The notes under the pieces were generated by a model that saw nothing but the letters and a program-made list of their open reading frames with translations, was not told the origin of the DNA and made no database searches. A stretch of DNA of 64,000 nt, from contig JAJHZJ010000694.1 of NCBI GenBank assembly GCA_023548195.1, forward strand, positions 2,882,501 to 2,946,500. Direction: 5' to 3'. This document shows, piece by piece, positions 56,849 to 64,000 of this stretch. Position numbers and translations under genes: made by a program. Every line of letters begins with the position of its first letter. The stretch's first letter is position 1. Origin of the DNA: Bettongia penicillata ogilbyi. Lineage: Eukaryota; Chordata; Mammalia; Diprotodontia; Potoroidae.

Positions 56849-58488
56849 TGTCAAGATTTAGTTTTAGTGGACAGTAAATAATATGACTCAAAATTCTGAA
56901 ATTTGAGGGCTAATCTCACCAAGACATTTTAAAAAGATAAACAAATCAGGAAGTGTTAAAAGGAAAATACAGCATCAGGTTTGATCTCATCGTTTGTCTA
57001 GGCTGTTGGTATGCACTCCATCTGTTATACTGATGTATGCAGACAGCCCTAAGTATGTGTGAAGAGAGGCCTGAGTGCCACTTTGTCATCCCATGCCAGC
57101 AGATGTTGAACCAGGGGAGATAATGAGCCCTTCCGGTCTTGGTGGGAGTGACAAACAAGGGATGGCTTGAGGAGGCCTGTTGTATACTTCCAGTATGGAA
57201 TTTTAAGATTTGGAATTTAGTGTGACTGATATTTTCTAAGGGTTGTCTTCCCCTTGTTTTTAATCATCTGGTTTAGAGTGGGTAGTCTTAATTTCATAAC
57301 TTCTAGCAAAAAAGTTCCTAAATCATTTAATGTTATGCTTTATGAAAAATTCACTAATGCTCAATATTTTTTAAAATCTAGGTTGATGGTATGACTATAA
57401 AGTGTTTCAAACTCAGTAGATATCAGTACTACTAAGATACGTTAGCACCTTGCTATCATTCTCCTCTCAGGTCTTGGGCAATAGGAATGTGCAGTAAGCC
57501 ACTCACTAACTTGTGGTGCTTCAGCACTGGCATTGGGACAGCCATGTTTTACCCCAGCTCCCCAGCAGACGGTGTTATAGAGAAATTCGAATGTATTTCC
57601 ATTTTCTAAAAACACGGGATTTCGTGATCCAGAAATTAAGACAATTACATATTGATTAAATCCCCATTCTTGTCCTTTAATCATAAAGTGTAAACTTAAC
57701 ATTTTGTGTTGAGTGAAGCTAATTAGGATCATGAAAATTGATTGGAAATATGTTTACATGAAACTTTTGATTCTGTTCATTTGGGTGACTTGAAGGCACT
57801 GATTGATGCCCCAAAATTGAATATTGCAAGGTATCTTCAAAGTAAATAATGGCCTGTTAATTCAAAATTCATCATTATATAAAAAGAAGTAAAGAGAGAT
57901 ATTTAAAATATTTAAGAAAAACTTTCCTAGTATCCACAACTACTTTACCAGAAACCATTTATCTCTACACTTATTTTGATAATACTTATTATAATTCTTA
58001 AAAATACTATATGCTAAAGAACTCTAGAAGTCCCCCACTTTACTCAGTTTTAGGTAACCTATGAAAGTAATACAGCTGTATTCCCTTCACTAAAAATATG
58101 ATGCTCTAGATTTTTTTCTAATTTGTAACAATCAGTAAAAATTAGAAAGAAAATCTAGACATTTAACTCATGCTTTATTTCTGCTTTTTTAAGTAAAAAT
58201 CTAGTAATGCAGAAGAACCATACCATGGCCATACCAAACACAGTAACCTCTTTCAGGACTGGTGGCTTTCACATGCACTTTAATAACCAGCATAAGGATT
58301 TAAAATAATATAGCCTAAAATTTAAAATAATGTAGGTTGTAAATAGACATATATATAATTGTTGCTTCTTGATGAGTACAATTACTGTGAATGTATGGAT
58401 TTATTTACTTGCAGGCATCATGCATTTTTATTCATTAAACTAATTTAGTAGTTTGCAATGTTGTCAATTAATTTGCTTATCTTTTCAG
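56578..58488. other. Intron between exons 56545 and 58489; (GT)n only
   Basis: AT-rich intron. A (GT)n microsatellite lies at 56,816-56,849. No interspersed repeat is recognised in the rest, unusual for this window. Confidence 0.5.
56816..56849. repeat. (GT)n microsatellite
   Basis: About 16 GT units, pure. Confidence 0.95.
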
Positions 58489-58598
58489 TTGCTCCACTTT
58501 GTTTTCTGTATCATGAACCTTCCAAACTATATCAGATATTCCGTGAGATGTATGTGCGTTTTTTCTTCAGGCTCCATTCCATCTCTTCTCATCGTTCT
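58489..58598 (+). CDS. TBC1D19: TBC1D19 internal exon (110 nt)
   Basis: The exon completes Val and encodes 36 residues, starting APLCFLYHEPSKLYQIFREM and continuing YVRFFFRLHSISSHRS. This is the second half of the TBC domain. It corresponds to the helix after the glutamine-finger loop and the 'F..l' helix that packs against the C-terminal lobe. The acceptor is gcttatcttttcag and the donor is gtaagt; the exon ends in phase 0. The aromatic YVRFFFRL run is a strong family signature. Confidence 0.96.
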
Positions 58599-60824
58599 GT
58601 AAGTTCATTAGAAATTGAGTCAATTAGTTTATATCTGTAATTTTTTTATTAGAAGACCATATAGTGGCAGATTTTCTTTAATTGTGTTATGTAGACTTCT
58701 TAAAATAATATTATAAAGCTGCATATCTAATTTGTGATATTGAACAACACCATAATAATCCTGGTATAGAATCGGCAATAAGGGTGGTTTTAAGAGGGAG
58801 GAAATATAAGTAAATGTTTTTATGAAGAACTAGAAAAAATGCCATTGATCAATTTGATTTGGAAAAGTGCCATCTTTTATATATTGAAACATGAATGCAA
58901 ATTCATATTTCTATAAAAATCATTTTAATGTAAAAGCATCTTCTAGAAATACTTGCCACATGTGTAGTGACCTTTTTGGTTCTGGAAAAAATGAAGCATT
59001 TCAGACCATTGACAAGTAAAGAAATTATTACTTGTTTTCCAAGTTCATAATTTGATATTTTGGCTACTTAGCCATGTAATTTTAAAATATTTTCCCTTAG
59101 ATTTGCTAAAATTTTTAGAGACAAGTAAAAGCAAATCGAGCACAAAAATTTTAAAATCTCTTTTCTCTATTTTTCTTTGGTCCTTGCCTTATCTTTATTA
59201 CTATTTTCCCCTTGCCCCTTCCAACAACTAGAATGAGCAGGGCTTCGTTTTTGAAATATATTTATATCTTTTGAGCTTCCTAATCCCATGTAGAAGTAAT
59301 TTTGACCATGCAGTTGAAATGTTGACTAAAGTTCACATGTGAGGGATCAAACCTTCTAAATAGGATTTTTCTGTCCTATTTAATGAGCCTTCATGATACC
59401 TGAAGAAGGTGCTTATAGTGAATTATCTGTTCTTTTATTCCTTTAGTTCAGTCACATGCATTGTTGCTGGTGGGAGGTGGGAGGTGGGAGAGGCGTCACC
59501 TATCTTTCCACTCTGCTGATCTTAGACTGTTTTATTGCAAACTATTATGAGATGACTCTAGGATTTCACAAATGCAAGCAATGAAATTCTACCCAGCATC
59601 CCAGGACACACAACATTTGGATAACTTGATTTTGCTCTTGTCTTCATTTGTTTTTATCTGGAATGGAAACCAGATGGATGAAATCTTTCTTCTCATCTTC
59701 TACCTCAAGGGCAGCCTGAAATCTTCTTTCCTCATTTCCTGAACAGTTCTGTACTTCAGGGTTCAAAGCAGCCTCTGCTTTGCCATTTCTTTAGACAAAT
59801 AGAAAAAAAGATGACAATGAATAGTTCTTAGACTTCCTATCCCTACCCTCATGCTGAGCTCACAGTTACCTTACGTGATTGCTTATTTCAGCTCGCATTG
59901 GCCCACTCATTCTTTTTTAAGAGACTTAGGACTTGCAGGTTGTCTCCTCTTTTTTGAGTCTGCAATGAATCCTATGATTTTAGAATTGGAACAACTCTTT
60001 TTCTATAGAAACTCAAAAAGAATATTAAAATTTCCCCCGCAGAATCAGCCTCAAAGATTGCTTAGCTGTCAGAGTCTTGATTCTGGATGGAGACTGTATG
60101 TTGTTTCCTGAAGAACCTGCTTTTCTGTTGTTTCTGTTCTTTCTTACGCTACACTGATATTACCTTTTTTCTTCTTTTCTCATTGGTTAATCAAAAAGTA
60201 ATGTTTCATTGACTACCTGATGTCAACACCAAACAAATAGCTTTCCTGGTGGGGTATCAGAGTAAGAGAGGGAAAGAGGGAGAGGTTGTATATTTTAGGA
60301 GTGGGAAGAGTGGGGAAAAAAGCAACAGAAAATATTTTTTTCCTAGGAGAGAGGCAACAGGAGGGGAAAGCCATTATGGAGGGAGACAGCAAAGGGTGTG
60401 GGGAAGGCAACAGGGAAATACCCGAAAACTGTCAAGTATCCAGAAAAAACTAATTTCCCTGTGGCCTTACATATCTTACACATCAGGCCAAATAGCAGTT
60501 TGTTCTGTGCAATAGTGTTTTTCCTGGACTATTTGTGTATTACATAGCTGTTTCAGTGAGGGGGCCATTGTGTTAAAAATGAGATATCTTGGGACATATC
60601 TAATAAGCTGTATATATGCTTAAAAGTTGAATGAAACTTTTCATTTGTTCAGTGCAGTGAACGATTTACTAACAACATTTTCCACTTGTGTTTTTGCTGA
60701 TTAAATTAAAAATATTTAAGTGATATTTACATTAATATTCATATTTTTTCTCGTGAACTTGGAAAATAATTTGGAAATAATTCAAGTACTATGCCTATAT
60801 TTTAATGAATTATTGTTATGTTAG
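58599..60824. other. Intron between exons 58489 and 60825; no recognised repeat
   Basis: No transposon signature is recognised over 2.2 kb. A G-rich tandem of 'gggaggtgggag' occurs near 59,470-59,490, and the + strand is purine-rich at 60,255-60,420. Confidence 0.45.
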
Positions 60825-60916
60825 GGTATTGTTTCACTGTGTCTGCTGTTTGAGACACTTCTTCAAACTCATCTTCCACAACTCTTTTATCATCTACGGG
60901 AAATTGGAGCTCAGCC
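60825..60916 (+). CDS. TBC1D19: TBC1D19 internal exon (92 nt)
   Basis: The exon encodes GIVSLCLLFETLLQTHLPQL then FYHLREIGAQ, plus two bases (CC) of a Pro codon. This is the leucine-rich helix-turn-helix of the TBC C-terminal lobe, where other members read 'F..ll....P.l..hl...g'. The acceptor is the short ttatgttag and the donor is gtgagt. The intron after it is phase 2, the only phase-2 intron in the window. Confidence 0.96.
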
Positions 60917-60997
60917 GTGAGTATTTTTCTCTTACTTGTGCAATGGGGAAACATACTCCCATATTTAGTCAATTTATCAGTTAACGAATACTTCTCA

Positions 60998-61255
60998 AAC
61001 ATATCCTATGCTAGCCACAAAGCCAAAAGCAAAACCCTTCCTGTCCTTCAAAAGTTTACATTCTAATGAGGGATGCGACATGCATGTAAAAAGTACACGG
61101 TATATACCTATACAATTACAGAGCAGATACGGGGTAGGGCAGGTCCTGGCAGTTGGGAGGACAGGAGAGGTCTGATGCAGAAGTGGTGCTTGAGTTGAGT
61201 CTTCTGGGAAAGAAAATCCTCTGAGGTGACTTAGCTCTTTCAAGATAGAAATAGT
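60998..61255 (-). repeat. L2-type LINE 3' end (terminus missing), antisense
   Basis: 'cttcctgtccttcaaaagtt tacattctaatgagg', 'catgcatgtaaaaagtacac' and 'gtggtgcttgagttgagtct'. Confidence 0.65.
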
Positions 61256-61624
61256 CTGTTAAATTAAGTGGAATAAGAATTATTCATTAATAAACTGTAC
61301 CTTCAAAATATTCTGAATGTGTGGAAGCTTTCTAGATATCTAATACATTCTTACCAAGAATTTCCTGTCAGATACAAGAGTTACAACAATGAATTCTTTT
61401 CTATTCTTGATAAAAGATATTTGCCACATACGAGTAAACAATTTGTGGAAACAAATACTGAATTATAAGAGTGATGATTAGAAGTGTTGAGACTACCATG
61501 ATGTTCTGACTAACCAAAGCTAATGAAGATCAAAATTTGCTATAATGAATGAAGAGAAATATCCGTTCATTATATTTTGATATAGTTTCACTCCCTCAAA
61601 TTGTTTGAATAGTAGTTCATTGAT

Positions 61625-62580
61625 CATTTCACTTATCCCTTATAGTATTAGGCGCACCATACTGCACTAGGTACTGAAGATTCACAGCTTAGGCAGGATT
61701 CTGTCCCTGCTTTCAAGAAGCTTCCAGTCTGGTAGTAAATAGGGTTAAAAAATTAGCACAAACGGTTCCTTTCCCTAAGGAGGGAATTTGGACAGGGGAG
61801 ATAACATGGGTGGATGGGTGGATGGGTAGATAGATGGATAGATGTTGGACGAATAGATGTCTGTGTATATACGTATGTAGATATACACACACTCTGTCTC
61901 CACGTGTGTGTATGTGTATGTAAGTGACAGAGACAGAGACAGAGAACTGGAGGAGAATCAGAAAAAAAGTGTTTGAACTAAGCCTTGAAGGAAATGAGGT
62001 ATTCTAAGAGGTAGCAGTGAGGTGGGCGTGTTTTCTATGCCTGAGGAATAGCCATTGGAAAGTCATGGAAACAGATGATGGAGTGTCATGTATGAGAAAT
62101 AGTAAAAAGGCAATTTTGATTGAAGATGAACAGAAGTAATGTCTACTTAGACTGGAAAAGTAGTTTTGAACCACTTTGTAAAGGGCTGCGCATACAAAAC
62201 AGAGAAGTTTATATTTGATCTTGAAATAATAGGAAGCCACTAGAGTTTATTGAGGTAGAGAATGGGGAGAGTGACATGGTCACCTATAGGAAAATCACTT
62301 GGACAGATTTGTGTATAGTGGACTGGAGTGAGGCAGGGGAGATTAGGTAGAAACTACCAAAGTATAAAGCAAGTGGTAGATATGGTCGTGACTGTGAGAA
62401 TGGAGAGGAGATAAAAGCCATAAGTATTGAGGAACTATAAAGAACAAGATTTGGCAGTTGATCTGATCTGTTAATGAATGAGGGGGTGATTCAGGGATGA
62501 TCCTGAGCTTGTGGACTAGGGTTACTGAAGGCATGGTGAAGGAAGGGATGCAGCACTTCTATCCGGGATAATCAAGGAAT
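61625..62580 (-). mobile_element. L2-type LINE, 3' end to ORF2, antisense
   Basis: 'ccatactgcactaggtactg', 'tttcaagaagcttccagtct' and 'gtttgaactaagccttgaag' are followed by 'aatagccattggaaagtcat', 'tttgatcttgaaataatagg aagccac', 'gagtgacatggtcacctata' and 'gttactgaaggcatggtgaa'. It is continuous over ~950 bp apart from the GGAT microsatellite insert. Confidence 0.75.
61803..61850. repeat. (GGAT)n / (GATA)n microsatellite
   Basis: 'gggtggatgggtggatgggt' then AGATAGATGGATA units, inside the antisense L2. Confidence 0.9.
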
Positions 62581-62969
62581 AATTCATGGAGAAGATGGCA
62601 CCTGATCTTATTATGGCTTGCCTACAACATATTTCATTTTTTATTCATCCTTCATTTGTTGATCATTATAATCTAAAAAGTGGAAATGAAAGAAGTTCTC
62701 ATGGCTGACCTAGAGATCTTAGCAGGTACTTTTCAGTCTCTTATATTTTAATACTGAATATTCTAATATTATGGTATGGAATTCTTCAACGTGCAGTTCC
62801 TACTGCTTTCGAGAGAATAGTTGAATTTTTAATTTCTAGGGTATATTTGCAAGACTCTGAAAGGAGTATTCCTAACTCTAGAATGATTTGATCTTATTCT
62901 GAGTATTTAATTTTTTGGAAGAGACATACAGCTGTCATTCCTTTTTCTTCCTTTTTCCCTTCATTACAG

Positions 62970-63085
62970 ACTTCGTATATCATTTAAGTGGATGGTGCGT
63001 GCATTCTCCGGTTACCTAGCTACGGATCAGCTTTTGCTTTTATGGGATAGAATCCTAGGATACAACTCTCTGGAAATTCTTGCTG
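62970..63085 (+). CDS. TBC1D19: TBC1D19 internal exon: end of TBC domain core (116 nt)
   Basis: The exon completes Pro and encodes 38 residues, starting LRISFKWMVRAFSGYLATDQ and continuing LLLLWDRILGYNSLEILA, plus one further base. It contains the last TBC motifs: the 'KW' segment that in active members reads like 'f..rWfl.lFs..l', and LLLLWDRIL, the classic 'vlrlWD.ll..G' motif. The acceptor is ttccctttcattacag after a pyrimidine run and the donor is gtaata. The next exon, expected to be short and C-terminal, is not found before base 64,000. Confidence 0.96.
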
Positions 63086-63224
63086 GTAATATGGAATGTA
63101 TATTTGTAAAACATATGTGTATCCCAAAAAAAGGACCGTAATTTTCTTTAGGTAAATACTCTTAAGAGGACGTCCCTCTCCATGAACATTTACAGTATTT
63201 TAATCAGAATCATGATGTAGAGAA

Positions 63225-63378
63225 AAAAGTTCTAAAATAGGAGGGAGGAAACCTAGATCCTGATGCTGTCTTTTGTAACCTTAATCAAGCTTAAAGCCTC
63301 CTTTCCTTCATCAGTAAAATGAGTTTGCCTTATGTAATCTCTTAGGCTCCTTCTGATTTTAAAACTGTCCATCTAGCA
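63225..63378 (+). repeat. MIR-type SINE, sense
   Basis: 'gaaacctagatcctgatgct', 'aaccttaatcaagcttaaag' and 'tccttcatcagtaaaatgag', then 'ctcttaggctccttctgatt'. Confidence 0.7.
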
Positions 63379-63379
63379 T

Positions 63380-64000
63380 AGTGATAGTAGACATTAATAA
63401 TTGTTTGAGTGCAATTAAATCATTATCAAGATTAAATTTAATAGGGATAAAATATCAAATCCTTCATAAAAAAAATTACCTGTGTAAGTAGATAGGAGAA
63501 ATAGTAAATAATAGATAAAGATAGTAAGATAGTAATAGATAAGGAAGATAAGACTATAAAAGACAGAAAATGTGACTATAAAACAGTTGACGTGAAAAAG
63601 ACCTAGGTTTTCTTGGTAGGCAGCAAGTTCACTGTGAGTCTACAACATGATAGGCCTTCCCCAAAAGTTCATGTTCTCGTTTTAAAATTTTTTTAAACCT
63701 ATGATTTCATCACTACGTGAGCACTACCTGGCTCACAACGCCTCTGGAATTTAGTAGAAGTTTCTGGGGGCAAAATAATGTATCATTGTGCTGCCAGTCT
63801 AGTGATGAACTTCTCTAAGCTCAGTGAGGCAGGTCTTTGGAAAATAAACATACAGTCTTGGGAGCTTCTCCAGTTGTATCGTACCTGCCAGAGTTTACAC
63901 TCTCCTGACAAAGCCTTCCAGAATCCAGAACATCTCTGTGATGAGGTTTCAGGCTAGAGTGTCCTGAAGTAAAGTGTCCCTCTCACCCGGCTGGTGAGAC
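63380..64000. other. Start of next intron segment, unassigned
   Basis: 63,490-63,560 is a GATA/AATA-rich simple tract. 63,600-64,000 is more GC-balanced and could be part of an unclassified repeat or LTR. The expected next TBC1D19 exon was not found in this stretch. Confidence 0.4.

Larger units (their letters stand above)
357..63085 (+). other. TBC1D19: TBC1D19 gene, internal part (10 exons, 10 introns; both gene ends outside window)
   Basis: Ten exons of 39, 113, 75, 63, 85, 45, 33, 110, 92 and 116 nt join into one open frame of 257 complete codons. Every junction is GT-AG, and every codon split by an intron rejoins in frame. The product matches TBC1D19 as I remember it. This family carries a TBC (Tre-2/Bub2/Cdc16) domain, the fold of Rab GTPase-activating proteins, and is predicted to be cytosolic or membrane-associated. 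Intron lengths in order are about 1.9, 10.8, 7.6, 18.1, 5.0, 12.4, 1.9, 2.2 and 2.1 kb, followed by a tenth intron longer than 0.9 kb. Intron phases in order are 1,0,0,0,1,1,1,0,2,1. No frameshift or in-frame stop is present, so this is a live gene and not a pseudogene. The N-terminal ~220 and C-terminal ~48 residues are not in the window. Confidence 0.95.

Noticed and set aside
58458..58640. 60-codon + frame starting MLSINLLIFS, which could be read as an independent small protein
   Set aside because: It is the 58489-58598 exon plus flanking intron; the spliced frame and acceptor cttttcag explain it.
59851..60111. 86-codon + frame in the repeat-poor intron
   Set aside because: No homology recognised and no splice sites joining it in phase with neighbouring exons.
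1..64000. CRISPR array, operon, phage or other prokaryote-type defence system
   Set aside because: Spliced vertebrate exons, SINE/LINE content and intron structure make this nuclear animal DNA; no regularly spaced repeats with unique spacers were seen.

Overview
The window is vertebrate nuclear DNA. It is AT-rich and CpG-poor, and most of it is old transposon-derived sequence. It covers the middle of one protein-coding gene on the + strand. Ten internal exons splice in frame at canonical GT-AG sites. Their 257 complete codons match TBC1D19 (TBC1 domain family member 19), roughly residues 222-478 of a ~526-residue protein as I remember the human orthologue. The 5' exons lie before base 1, and the last coding part lies beyond base 64,000.

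The repeats point to a marsupial, although the species cannot be named. They include tRNA-derived SINEs whose 3' tail resembles BovB/RTE LINEs, an L1 lineage with a long C/T-rich 3' UTR, abundant long L2 copies that still show reverse-transcriptase signatures, CR1/L3 relics, and an RTE-like LINE. I assigned families from remembered consensus sequences, so family names are less certain than the fact that the segments are repeats.

Layout. 1-13 kb: exons 357-395 and 2343-2455, two copies of a hAT-like ~200-bp inverted-repeat element, an L1 3' end, L2, L3 and MIR pieces, and a near full-length 7SL RNA retropseudogene at about 10,180-10,473. 13-21 kb: exons 13208-13282 and 20883-20945, an L2 nested in an L3, and a decayed RT-type relic. 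21-39 kb: an 18-kb intron holding an L2 split by an antisense L1 that is itself split by an RTE-like LINE. 39-44 kb: exon 39048-39132, an LTR-like block 82 bp after its donor, a sense L2, and CCTT and CA microsatellites. 44-56.5 kb: exon 44092-44136, then a 12.4-kb intron with a dismembered sense L1 interrupted by L2 and SINE copies. 56.5-64 kb: the four densest exons (56545-56577, 58489-58598, 60825-60916, 62970-63085), with L2 and MIR pieces between them.

I found no second gene, no intact transposon ORF, no CRISPR array and no prokaryote-type system. The most interesting points are the apparent loss of both catalytic fingers of the TBC domain in TBC1D19, the two nested transposon stacks (which read in opposite age order for L1 and L2), and the inverted-repeat family whose copies carry a microsatellite at the same internal site.
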